This document shows positions 9,055 to 18,400 of a DNA stretch of 64,000 nt, piece by piece; the first letter of the stretch is position 1, and the number at the start of each line of letters is the position of its first letter. The stretch is from Flavobacterium sp. YJ01 (GTDB taxonomy: Bacteria; Bacteroidota; Bacteroidia; Flavobacteriales; Flavobacteriaceae): the NCBI RefSeq assembly GCF_029320955.1, contig NZ_CP119757.1, forward strand, positions 4,960,001 through 5,024,000, read 5' to 3'. The notes below the pieces were generated by a model. The model saw nothing but the letters and a program-made list of their open reading frames with translations, made no database searches and was not told the origin of the DNA. The translations under genes and the position numbers were made by a program.

Positions 9055-11514
9055 ATGATAAATAAATTAATAAGTAGTGCTCTTTTGTCCATGCTTTTAA
9101 CCACAAATGGACAAGCACAATCAGTTCAAAATACTGATAAACAAATTGTAAAAGTGGACTTTGATTTTTTTCAAAGAAGACTTGAAGAAGTCCATGATCC
9201 AAGTTATGATTCGTGGGTAATTAACGAAGGAAAAGAAGCTGAAAAATCATTTAATAATGTGTCATTTAAGTTAAAAGGAAACTTTACTTCAAAATGGTAT
9301 AAAGTTGGAATGAGCGCGCCATTTTATAATAGATTAGGAAGTGACGGTTTGGTTACTGCTGAAAATTTAGAATTGAAAATTAGCGGACTGAAAGCTGGAA
9401 AACATACGCTTTTGACTTTTCATAACGCTTTTGATGTCATTACAGGAAAAACTTTTTCTCCGATAAAAATCTTTGTAAACGGAAAACTTCAGGAAACAGT
9501 AAATGCTAGTCAGAGAGCCAATGCTAAAATTGATGCTTCCATGGCGTATATTTCTTTTAATGCTGAGAAAGGTAAGGATGTAATTGTTCGTTTTGAAATT
9601 GATCCGACTTCTAATCCTGATATCGTAAAACAAATTGTCATTAACGGTTTTGAAATTGATACGCCAAATTTGATGAATCAGGCCAGAACTCCAGAACCAA
9701 AAAATAGAGACGAACATGTTGAAGTGGGTAAAACTTTAACCCTAAAATGGGACGCTGTAAAAAATGTCGTATCTCATAAATTGTATTTTGGTGAAGATAA
9801 AAATGCCGTAGAAAATGCAACAGAAGCTTCAAAAGAATTTAAAGGGAAACTGATTGAGAAATCGTATTCGGTTTCTGATTTATATTCAGGAACAACTTAT
9901 TACTGGAGAGTCGATGAAGTGGATAATAATGGCGAAGTAACTTTAGGAAACGTATGGTCATTTAAACCTGCTCAATTGGCGTTTCCAGGTGCAGAAGGCT
10001 ACGGACGTTATGCAGTAGGAGGTCGTGGCGGAAAAGTTGTAGAAGTAACGAACTTAAATGACCATGGTCCAGGAAGTTTACGCGATGCCATCCATCAGGA
10101 AATTGGACCGCGAACGATTGTATTTAATGTTTCGGGTAATATAAAACTGGCTTCGAGATTAGTAGCAAATCAGCCCTATATTACTATTGCGGGACAAACG
10201 GCTCCGGGCGAGGGAATCACAATCAGCAGAGCTCCAATTGGGTTGACAGGAAATGATGGTGTAATTCGATTTTTGACAGTTCGCATTGGTGGTGGAACTA
10301 CTTTCGACGGAATGGGATTAACAGGTGCTGATTATAGTATTATTGATCACTGTTCGATTAGCTGGACAATAGATGAATCGTTTAGTTCGCGTGGTGCGCA
10401 TCATATTACCTTGCAACGAACTTTAATTTCTGAAGCTTTAAACATTGCGGGACATGATAAATATCCTGCTGGAAAAATGCATGGTTTTGCAGCAACAATT
10501 GGCGGAGATATTGGTAGTTTTCATCACAATTTATTGGCTCACAATCAGGGCCGTAACTGGAGTATTGGTGGTGGTTTAAATGGAGACGGTTATTACACAG
10601 GAAGACTGGATATCACAAACAATGTAGTTTATAACTGGGGAACAAGAACAACTGACGGTGGTGCTAACGAAGTGAATTTTGTAAATAATTATTACAAACC
10701 AGGAGCTTCGACTAAAATATTTGTGGCCTTAAATGCACAGCACGAAGGTGTTGGAAAAGGAATGCAACGCTATTATTTTAACGGAAATATTATGCCAGGT
10801 TACTTTGATGAAAAATCTCAGGATAAAGGCAGAAAATCTACTATAAGCCACAATGAGAAAGTAGAATATGAAACTTTTGTAGACAAACCATTTTTTCCTT
10901 CGTATGTAGAAACGCAATCAGCGAAAGCGGCTTACAAAAATGTGCTTTCAGATGTTGGTGCGAATCAACCGTTTTTTCATAAACATGATAATCGAATTAT
11001 TGATGAAACTTTAAAAGGAACTTTCACATATAAAGGAAGTAAAAGTGGTTTAGGCGGAATGATTGATAACGAACAGGATGCAGGCGGATGGCCGAACTTT
11101 GTTTCAGAAACTCGTCCAGCAGATTGGGATACAGATCATGATGGTTTGCCAAACTGGTGGGAAAAAGCTTTTGGGTTGAATGAAAATTCGTCATCAGGAG
11201 ATTTTTCAGATGCTAATCAAGATACAGACAAAGACGGATTTACGCAGTTGGATAATTATTTAGACTGGCTGGCGCATCCTCATTATTTTATCAATTTAAA
11301 AGATAAAAAAGTTTTAAATGCTGCAGATTATTTCAAAGGTTATGAAAACAAACCAGCTTACACTTTCTCTGATATTAAAAATGGAAAAGTGGTTTTAAAA
11401 GGAAAAGAAATTCAGTTTACAACTGTTGAAAAAGGTTTTGCTTCTTTCGTAGTAACGGTAAAAGATGCAGAAGGAGATTCTATGAGCAGAACTATTAATT
11501 TCTTCGTAAAATAA
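9055..11514 (+). CDS. Multidomain PL1-like pectate lyase with FN3-like and Ca-binding modules
   Basis: An 819-residue exported protein (signal ends GQAQS near residue 22). About 25-205 is an unassigned beta-sandwich, possibly carbohydrate-binding. About 220-305 is a fibronectin-III-like module (LTLKWDAV ... TTYYWRVDEVD). About 310-650 is a right-handed beta-helix of the polysaccharide lyase 1 type with AFPGAEGYGRYAVGGRGG, GPGSLRDAI, RTIVFNVSGNI and ITIAGQTAPGEGI. Residues near 685-735 hold acidic DTDHDGLPNWWEKAFGLN / DTDKDG segments resembling calcium-binding type-3 or dockerin-like repeats. A final beta-strand region follows. The family cleaves de-esterified polygalacturonate by beta-elimination. 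It is larger than the two other PL1-like enzymes here because of the N-terminal modules. Confidence 0.85.
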   Translation: MINKLISSALLSMLLTTNGQAQSVQNTDKQIVKVDFDFFQRRLEEVHDPSYDSWVINEGKEAEKSFNNVSFKLKGNFTSKWYKVGMSAPFYNRLGSDGLVTAENLELKISGLKAGKHTLLTFHNAFDVITGKTFSPIKIFVNGKLQETVNASQRANAKIDASMAYISFNAEKGKDVIVRFEIDPTSNPDIVKQIVINGFEIDTPNLMNQARTPEPKNRDEHVEVGKTLTLKWDAVKNVVSHKLYFGEDKNAVENATEASKEFKGKLIEKSYSVSDLYSGTTYYWRVDEVDNNGEVTLGNVWSFKPAQLAFPGAEGYGRYAVGGRGGKVVEVTNLNDHGPGSLRDAIHQEIGPRTIVFNVSGNIKLASRLVANQPYITIAGQTAPGEGITISRAPIGLTGNDGVIRFLTVRIGGGTTFDGMGLTGADYSIIDHCSISWTIDESFSSRGAHHITLQRTLISEALNIAGHDKYPAGKMHGFAATIGGDIGSFHHNLLAHNQGRNWSIGGGLNGDGYYTGRLDITNNVVYNWGTRTTDGGANEVNFVNNYYKPGASTKIFVALNAQHEGVGKGMQRYYFNGNIMPGYFDEKSQDKGRKSTISHNEKVEYETFVDKPFFPSYVETQSAKAAYKNVLSDVGANQPFFHKHDNRIIDETLKGTFTYKGSKSGLGGMIDNEQDAGGWPNFVSETRPADWDTDHDGLPNWWEKAFGLNENSSSGDFSDANQDTDKDGFTQLDNYLDWLAHPHYFINLKDKKVLNAADYFKGYENKPAYTFSDIKNGKVVLKGKEIQFTTVEKGFASFVVTVKDAEGDSMSRTINFFVK

Positions 11515-11521
11515 ATTATTA

Positions 11522-11620
11522 AACCATATAAGTGATTTAAGATATTATAAGTTTGACTTAAATTGTATTGCGAAAGTTTAAAAAGGTTAGTTTAAATGAA
11601 CTTATATTGCTTATATGGTT
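11522..11620. repeat. Intergenic palindrome, ACCATATAAGT family (second copy)
   Basis: Arms AACCATATAAG (from 11522) and CTTATATGGTT (to 11620) bound a 99-base element. Its right arm contains an ATG in frame with the following gene, which would falsely extend GH127 by seven codons. Confidence 0.82.
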
Positions 11621-11635
11621 CAAAATTATAAAAGA

Positions 11636-13657
11636 ATGAAAAAAATATTAAATGTTTCCCTAGGATTGTTTTTTGTTAGCACTGGAGTGTTTGCTCAAAA
11701 CAAAGGCTTGGTTGCGAATTCAGAAAGTCCGTATTCTAAATTGCAAAGTGTCGGTTTGCAAGATGTAAAATGGACAAACGGTTTCTGGAAAGAACAATTT
11801 GATGTAGAAACCAAAAATACCTTGCCGTATATGTGGGATTTGTATCATAATGAAACTTCTCATGCTTACAAAAACTTTGAAATTGCAGCAGGTCTAAGCA
11901 AAGGAACTTTTAAAGGCCCTTCGTTTCATGATGGTGATTTCTATAAGATTTTTGAAGGAATGGCTGCAACGTATGCCGTTACAAAAGATAAAAAATTGGA
12001 TGCCGAAATGGATAAAGCTATTTCGCTTTTCGCCAAAGTACAACGTAAAGATGGTTACATTCATACACCGGTTTTAATTGATGAACGCTGGGGAACTTTA
12101 GGGCCAGAAGAAGTGAAAAAACAACTAGGCTTTGAGAAATATAATATGGGACATTTAATGACTGCAGCTTGTATTCATTATCGCGCCACGGGTAAAACAA
12201 ACTTCCTGAATATTGCAAAAGGTGTTGCCGATTTCTTGTATGATTTCTATAAAAAAGCTTCACCAGAATTGGCTCGAAATGCGATTTGTCCGTCTCATTA
12301 TATGGGAATTGTTGAAATGTACAGAACGACGAAGAATCCGAAATACTTAGAATTGGCTAATAATCTAATTGATATTCGCGGAACGACAAATGACGGAACC
12401 GATGATAATCAAGACAGAGTTCCGTTTAGACAGCAGACAACCGCAATGGGGCACGCTGTAAGAGCAAATTACCTTTATGCTGGAGTTGCCGATTTGTATG
12501 CCGAAACGGGAGAAAAGAAATTATTAGACAATTTAGAATCGATTTGGGATGATGTAACCTATCGTAAAATGTACATTACTGGAGGTTGCGGTTCTTTGTA
12601 CGATGGTGTTTCGCCAGACGGAACTTCTTATGATCCAACTGTAGTTCAAAAAATTCATCAGGCTTATGGAAGACCTTTTCAACTGCCAAATGCAACGGCT
12701 CATACCGAAACCTGCGCGAATATTGGAAATGTTTTATGGAATTGGAGAATGCTTCAAATTACGGGAGATGCCAAATATGCTGATATTGTAGAATTAGCTC
12801 TTTATAATAGTGTACTTTCTGGAATGGATTTAGAAGGAGAAAAATTCCTTTATAATAATCCGTTGAATGTTTCTAATGATTTACCGTTTCACCAAAGATG
12901 GGGAAATGAACGTGAAGGTTATATTGCTTTATCTAACTGTTGTGCGCCAAACGTAACGAGAACCGTGGCGGAAGTTGGAAATTATGCTTACAATATTTCT
13001 AAAGATGGTTTGTATGTAAATCTATACGGAAGTAATTCATTAAAAACTAAAACTTTAAATGGAGAAGAAATCGAAATTGAGCAACAATCCAATTATCCTT
13101 GGGACGGAAAAATAACGTTGAAAATTGTGAAAGCTCCAAAAGATTTACAGAACTTCTTTTTAAGAATTCCAGGTTGGAGTCAAAATGCTGAAGTTTCGGT
13201 TAATAATTCGAAAATTACAGATAAAATCGTTTCTGGAACTTATTTGAAATTAAATCAAAAATGGAAAAAAGGAGATGTTATTGAATTGAATCTTCCAATG
13301 CCAGTTGAAGTTATGGAAGCGAATCCATTAGTAGAAGAAGTTAAAAATCAGGTTGCTGTAAAAAGGGGGCCTTTGGTGTATTGTTTGGAATCAGATCAGC
13401 TTCCTGCGAAAATAAGTGTAAATGATGTCGCTTTAAATTTGAAATCGAATTTCGCAACAAACAATTTCATCTTGAATAATAGAAATTTAATGAGCATTGA
13501 TGCTGAAGCGGTAATAAATGCTAATAATTCATGGGATAAAACGTTATACAAACCGCTTTCTGCTAAAAATGAAAATACTGTACAAGTAAAACTGATTCCG
13601 TATTTTGCGTGGGGAAATAAAGGAAAAGGAGAAATGACGGTTTGGATGTCGCATTAA
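11636..13657 (+). CDS. GH127 beta-L-arabinofuranosidase family protein
   Basis: The start is set at 11636, where MKKILNVSLGLFFVSTGVFAQ gives a clean signal peptide. An ATG seven codons earlier lies inside the palindrome arm. The mature protein is an (alpha/alpha)6 barrel plus beta-sandwich domains, 673 residues, normal for GH127. The zinc/catalytic set is intact: HTETC places Glu358 and Cys360, and SNCCAP places Cys435 and Cys436, equivalent to the Glu and three Cys described in Bifidobacterium HypBA1. Members remove beta-L-arabinofuranose or related sugars, and pectin loci commonly encode them for arabinan, RG-II or AGP decorations. It lies between a PL1-like lyase and a pectin methylesterase. 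Confidence 0.92.
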   Translation: MKKILNVSLGLFFVSTGVFAQNKGLVANSESPYSKLQSVGLQDVKWTNGFWKEQFDVETKNTLPYMWDLYHNETSHAYKNFEIAAGLSKGTFKGPSFHDGDFYKIFEGMAATYAVTKDKKLDAEMDKAISLFAKVQRKDGYIHTPVLIDERWGTLGPEEVKKQLGFEKYNMGHLMTAACIHYRATGKTNFLNIAKGVADFLYDFYKKASPELARNAICPSHYMGIVEMYRTTKNPKYLELANNLIDIRGTTNDGTDDNQDRVPFRQQTTAMGHAVRANYLYAGVADLYAETGEKKLLDNLESIWDDVTYRKMYITGGCGSLYDGVSPDGTSYDPTVVQKIHQAYGRPFQLPNATAHTETCANIGNVLWNWRMLQITGDAKYADIVELALYNSVLSGMDLEGEKFLYNNPLNVSNDLPFHQRWGNEREGYIALSNCCAPNVTRTVAEVGNYAYNISKDGLYVNLYGSNSLKTKTLNGEEIEIEQQSNYPWDGKITLKIVKAPKDLQNFFLRIPGWSQNAEVSVNNSKITDKIVSGTYLKLNQKWKKGDVIELNLPMPVEVMEANPLVEEVKNQVAVKRGPLVYCLESDQLPAKISVNDVALNLKSNFATNNFILNNRNLMSIDAEAVINANNSWDKTLYKPLSAKNENTVQVKLIPYFAWGNKGKGEMTVWMSH

Positions 13658-13682
13658 AATTATATATAGATTCCTATTTTTT

Positions 13683-13769
13683 TGTAGAGGCGCACTGCAG
13701 TGCGTCTACGCCATGTATATCAAACATTGTGGTTACGTTGCGTTAGACGCACTGCATTGCGTCTCTACA
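13683..13769. repeat. Double palindrome, GACGCACTGCA family
   Basis: The left arm 13683-13710 and right arm 13741-13769 are inverted copies. Each arm is itself nearly palindromic around GCACTGCAGTGC (left) or GCACTGCATTGC (right). The element could therefore fold as two small hairpins or one long one. It fills the gap between GH127 and the pectin methylesterase. Confidence 0.85.
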
Positions 13770-13806
13770 GATATACATTGTGTAAAAATTTTAAATATTA
13801 AAAACT

Positions 13807-14790
13807 ATGAAATATATTCTGGCTTTATTTTTAATAACACTTTCACTATCAGCCCAAACGCTTGATAATAAACTCGCTGTAACCGTTGCTCAAGACGGTT
13901 CAGGAGATTTCAAAACGATTCAGGAAGCGGTGAATAATGTCAAAGACAATTCAGAGAAACGTGTTGTAATTACTATAAAGCCTGGAAAGTATTTAGAGAA
14001 ATTAGAAATTCCTGCTTCAAAACCTTTTATTACTTTAAAAGGAACGGATAGAAATAAAACGATTATTTCATTTGATGATTATTCCGGTAAGCCGCTTCGA
14101 GAAACAGATCCATCGGGAAAAAAAGAATTTGGAACTTCAACTTCTTATTCTTTTTTAATAAAAGGAAACGATTGCACACTGGAAAATCTTACTGTGGAAA
14201 ACACAGCAGGAAGAATAGGGCAGGCGGTGGCTCTTCACATAAAGAGTGATCGAGTTGTCGTTAAAAATTGTAATCTTTTGGGAAATCAGGACACTCTATA
14301 TTTATCTGAAGGAAATACGAGGATTTATTTCGAAAATTGTTTTATCAATGGTACAACCGATTTTATATTCGGTGCAGCAACAGCTTATTTTTATAAATGT
14401 ACAGTTGAAAGTTTAACGAACTCTTATATTACCGCAGCTTCAACTCCCCAAGGACAAACGTATGGCCTTGTTTTTGTTGATTGCAAGCTTACTGCAAAAG
14501 ACAAATCGGTAGATAAAGTCTTTTTGGGAAGACCTTGGAGGCCTTATGCCCAAACTGTTTTCATTAATACAGATTTAGGTTCGCATATTATTCCAGAAGG
14601 TTGGAATGCTTGGATTGATACTAGATTTCCAGATAAAGATAAAACAGCTTATTATGCAGAATATGCAAGCAAAGGTGCGAGTGCGAAGGATTTGTCTCAA
14701 CGCGTTTCGTGGTCACATCAATTGAAGAAAGAAGATATTAAGAAATATAATAGAGATTTAGTTTTGAAGGGATGGAATCCGAATAAATAA
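13807..14790 (+). CDS. Pectin methylesterase (CE8)
   Basis: A 327-residue beta-helix esterase with a signal peptide ending SLSAQ at residue 17. All catalytic landmarks of CE8 are present: GQAVAL (Gln139), GNQDTLY (Gln161, Asp162), DFIFGA (Asp185) and LGRPWRPY (Arg242). It removes methyl esters from homogalacturonan, giving substrate for the PL1 lyases and GH28 in this locus and releasing methanol. It is the last gene before a rho-independent terminator, so it probably ends the upstream transcription unit. Confidence is high because every active-site motif is intact. Confidence 0.95.
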   Translation: MKYILALFLITLSLSAQTLDNKLAVTVAQDGSGDFKTIQEAVNNVKDNSEKRVVITIKPGKYLEKLEIPASKPFITLKGTDRNKTIISFDDYSGKPLRETDPSGKKEFGTSTSYSFLIKGNDCTLENLTVENTAGRIGQAVALHIKSDRVVVKNCNLLGNQDTLYLSEGNTRIYFENCFINGTTDFIFGAATAYFYKCTVESLTNSYITAASTPQGQTYGLVFVDCKLTAKDKSVDKVFLGRPWRPYAQTVFINTDLGSHIIPEGWNAWIDTRFPDKDKTAYYAEYASKGASAKDLSQRVSWSHQLKKEDIKKYNRDLVLKGWNPNK

Positions 14791-14850
14791 GCACGAAAAA
14801 ACTTGAAAATTCTGTAAATTTTAATTTAATAGAATAATTTTAGCTTAACG

Positions 14851-14882
14851 CCCGCTGCCTTTGATAGTTAGCGGGTTTTTTA
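14851..14882 (+). terminator. Rho-independent terminator after the CE8 gene
   Basis: The stem CCCGCT (14851-14856) and AGCGGG (14870-14875) with a 13-base loop is followed directly by a run of T. This is a standard intrinsic terminator, about 60 bases after the pectin methylesterase stop. Confidence 0.85.
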
Positions 14883-14910
14883 TTCAGTTTTTGAGGGCGA
14901 AAGTTAAAAA

Positions 14911-14924
14911 TGTAATCGTTTACA
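14911..14924. promoter_or_regulatory. LacI-family-like operator TGTAATCGTTTACA
   Basis: The sequence TGTAATCGTTTACA is a CG-centred palindrome with one mismatch to TGTAAACGTTTACA, the classical form bound by LacI/GalR regulators. It lies between the terminator of the upstream unit and the susC promoter candidates. A weak TTG / TATTTTTT pair (14930-14932 and 14954-14961) lies just downstream. No LacI-type regulator gene is in the window, so the assignment rests on sequence shape only. Confidence 0.4.
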
Positions 14925-15118
14925 ATTCATTGGTCAGAATTTACTTTTAAAAATATTTTTTATTTTATAATATTTTTTAATCTTATTTTAGTAGTATCCT
15001 GTATTTGTTTTGTAAGTTTTTTAATGTAAATTAATTGTTATTTTAATAATTATCTCTAACGTTTTCGTAAAATAGAACTATTTATAACCTTCTCCACATC
15101 AGCTATGATAGTGAGAAG

Positions 15119-15151
15119 TTTTGCAGAATAAATAGTATATGCATATTTTTG
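15119..15151 (+). promoter_or_regulatory. Candidate Bacteroidetes promoter (TTTTG / TATTTTTG)
   Basis: TTTTG at 15119-15123 and TATTTTTG at 15144-15151, 20 bases apart, match the -33 TTTG and -7 TAnnTTTG boxes known for the Bacteroidetes primary sigma factor. Transcription would start near 15158 and give a leader of about 325 bases before susC. Confidence 0.45.
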
Positions 15152-15343
15152 ATAAAAATCTTATTATTTTTTACTCAAAACTGTATTATAAATTTTATTT
15201 TAAGCAATCATTTCTCTTGAATATTTTGTATCGTTTATTTTTTCCAACCCTTTTTTATTAATATTGTTTTTTTTGCATCATTTTTTTTGAAATTATGCTA
15301 TTGAAACAGGATACAGCAGGACGGTTCTCATATATCATCGTTA

Positions 15344-15351
15344 TATTTTTG
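15344..15351 (+). promoter_or_regulatory. Second candidate -7 box (TATTTTTG) for susC
   Basis: A perfect TAnnTTTG box closer to susC, implying a leader of about 125 bases. I see no good -33 box at the expected distance. An ACAGGATAC site at 15306-15314 lies where an activator could sit. An activator-dependent promoter is possible, but this is weaker than the 15119-15151 candidate by boxes alone. Confidence 0.3.
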
Positions 15352-15483
15352 GAATACTAAAATAAATGTGTTTTAAACATTTAATAAAAAGCCTTAAGAT
15401 TTCTTTAAGTAAAATTTTATTATAATTAAGACATGTTTAACATGACTAACTAACAATTAATAACCTAACCAAAAAAAACATTT

Positions 15484-18400
15484 ATGAAACAAGCACTTAT
15501 AAAAAGATGTAGTTTTCTTTTGTTTACATTGATGAGTGTGCTGAGTTATGCTCAAAGTAATCAAGTTACAGTAACAGGAACTGTAATTGATAATGTATCA
15601 GGCCTTCTTCCGGGAGTAAACGTAACGGAAAAATCTACGAAGAATACAGTTACTACCGATTACAATGGTAAGTATCAGATTAAGGTTAAGCCAGGGGCAA
15701 CATTGGTTTTCTCATTTATTGGAATGAAAAAAACAGAAGTTCCTTTAAATGGTCGTACCAACCTGGATGTTAAAATGCAAGATGATTCTAATGTATTAGA
15801 TGATATTGTAGTTGTGGCATACGGTACGCAAAAAAAGAATAATGTTACTGGAGCTATTGTTACTTTAAAACCAGACGATTTTCAAGATTTACCTGTATCG
15901 AATTTATCTGAAGCGTTAAGAGGTTTAACTCCAGGAGTAAGTGTATCTGGAGGAGCGGGTCGTCCTGGTGATGCTGCAACACTTCAAATACGTCAAACTT
16001 TTGGATTCTCAAAAGATGGTAATTCAAATATTCCTTTAGTGGTAATCGATGATATGGTGCAAATTGATCCTCAAAATGGAAAACCTACTTTAGATACCTT
16101 TAATCAATTAGATCCTTCAGAGATTGAAAGTATGACAGTCTTAAAAGATGGTTCTGCAGCAATTTATGGATCAAGAGCTTCACAAGGTGCTATTATCGTA
16201 AAAACTAAAAGAGGAAAATCTGGAAAACCAAAGTTTACATACTATAGCCAATATGCAATGAATGATGCGGTAAGCCATAGTAAAACAATGAATGCTTATG
16301 AGCATGGAATTTGGAAAAATAGATTTTTGAATTCTAATTTGGATGCTGATAGATCTAAATATTTTTCTGCTGCAGAGCTTGAAAAAATGAAAGGTTTGGA
16401 TTATGATTGGCTTAAAAAAGCTTGGATGCCTGCTGTTCAGCAAAGACAATCACTGTCTGCAAGTGGAGGTACTGAAAAAGCAACTTATTTTGCAGGTGTT
16501 ACTTACTTTGATCAAGGAGCTAATTTAGGAGAGCAAGATTATAAAAAATGGAATTTCAGAACAGGAACTACTATTAAAATCTCTCAAGATTTAGAATTTT
16601 CTGCTTCCGTTTCTGCTATTACAACAGACGTAACAAAATCATTCTCTAAAGCTTCAGCAAACTTAAACGATAGTAGTTTTGGTTCTGCAGCTGGTGGAGA
16701 GCAAGCAGATTATGCTTACTTGTTACACATGCCAAAATACATTCCTTGGTCAACTACTGTTGGTGGAAAAGAATATTGGATGTCTCCGTTTCCGCGTACA
16801 GATCGTAACTTAGGAAGTGCTAACGCTAATACAACTATTGCAGGATGGAACTATTTTGCAGGTTTAGATGCTGGAAAACAAATAGAAGAGCAATTTTCAT
16901 ATAATGTGAATTTATCTTTAGAATATAAAATACCATTTGTAAAAGGTTTAAGCGTAAAAGGAAGTTTTGCTAGAAGCCAATCAAGCAATTATACAGAGCA
17001 ATACCAATTACCGTATGATTTGGCAAGAATAACAAACTATCAATTGGCTGATAATCACTTAGAAAACCCTAATTCTATATATGCTGTAGAAACAAATATC
17101 CGTGGTTCTAGAGTTTATTATACTACAGATTTAGATAAATTAGTACAAGCTAACTTTTTTGCAACATATGCTAGAACATTTGGAAATCATAATGTATCTG
17201 CAATGTTTGGTTATGAGCAATCTGAAGCATGGAATAAAAATGTTCGTTTAGCTTATGAAGGAACTTCAAAAGATTTCTTAGGTAATAGTACAACTGCTGG
17301 ACCAATTAGTACAAACTCACAAGCTGTAAAAGTAGAGTCTGGAACACAGTCTTACTTAGGACGTGTAAACTACAGTTTTAAAGATAGATATCTTGCTGAG
17401 TTTATTTTTAGAAGTGATGCTTCTACTAAATTTGCTCCGAATAATTACTGGGGCTTTTTCCCAGGTGCGCAATTAGGATGGGTTGTTTCTAAAGAAGACT
17501 GGTTTACTGATAATGTATCTTGGGTAAGTAATTTAAAATTACGTTATTCAATTGGTAAAACAGGAAAAGATAATATTGACTACTGGAGATGGCTACAGTT
17601 TTATGAACCATTGCCAGATAAAGGAGCTCAATTTGGTAACAGTGGAGGTCTTTTAGGCGGTGGAATTACACCGAGACCAAATCCAAACGTAGATGTACAT
17701 TGGGATACTACTATCAAAAACAACTTTGGTATTGATCTTGGTATCTTAAAAAACAGATTACAACTTTCAGCTGATTTCTATTATGATAGATCTACAGAGA
17801 TGTTGATCGGATTAGCAGGTGAGGCAGGTACTCCAATTACAGTTGGAGGTGGTTTTGCAGAGGTGAATTATGCAGCTGTTGATGCTTGGGGAAGTGAGTT
17901 TAGCTTAAATTGGAATGACAATATTAAAAAAGATTTAAGCTATAGTGTAGGGATAAACTTTGGATTCAATAATAATGAAGTTAAAAAATATCCTAATCTT
18001 GCGAGAACTGACGCAAATACAAATATAACAACAGTTGGAGCTTCTACATTTTTCCCAGTTTGGGGATTCAATACTTGGAAACAAACTTCAACAGGTGATG
18101 GTATCTTAAGAACTGACGAAGATGTAGCTAACTATTGGAATTATTTAACACAGAGAGCTACTGCTGTTGGTGGAGTTCCTTCTTACATGGGGATCACTAA
18201 CGTAAATGCTATGCGTAAAGGAATGTTAGCTTACGAGGATACAGCGGGAGTTTATAATGCATCAACAGGAACTCAAGCAGGTGCTGATGGTAGAATTATG
18301 AGAAATGAAGATTATGTTAAATTAGCTAATAATAACAGAACTTACGGTTTTACAAGTAATTTAGGATTCAAATATAAAACGTTCTACTTCAAAACTCAGA

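Larger units (their letters stand above)
14883..15483. other. Long gene-free regulatory region upstream of susC
   Basis: About 600 bases between the terminator and susC contain no credible gene. They hold a LacI-type near-palindrome (14911-14924) and two 9-base ACAGGATAC sites in opposite orientation (14995-15003 minus, 15306-15314 plus). Two candidate promoters lie around 15151 and 15351. A T-rich tract occupies about 15230-15297, and a perfect small palindrome CATGTTTAACATG lies at 15432-15444, 40 bases before the susC ATG. It is the longest gap without the dispersed palindrome families and looks like the main control region. Confidence 0.6.

Noticed and set aside
14791..15483. Hidden small gene in the susC upstream gap
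   Set aside because: No frame with a start, plausible length and protein-like composition was seen on either strand; the region is AT-rich and T-rich.
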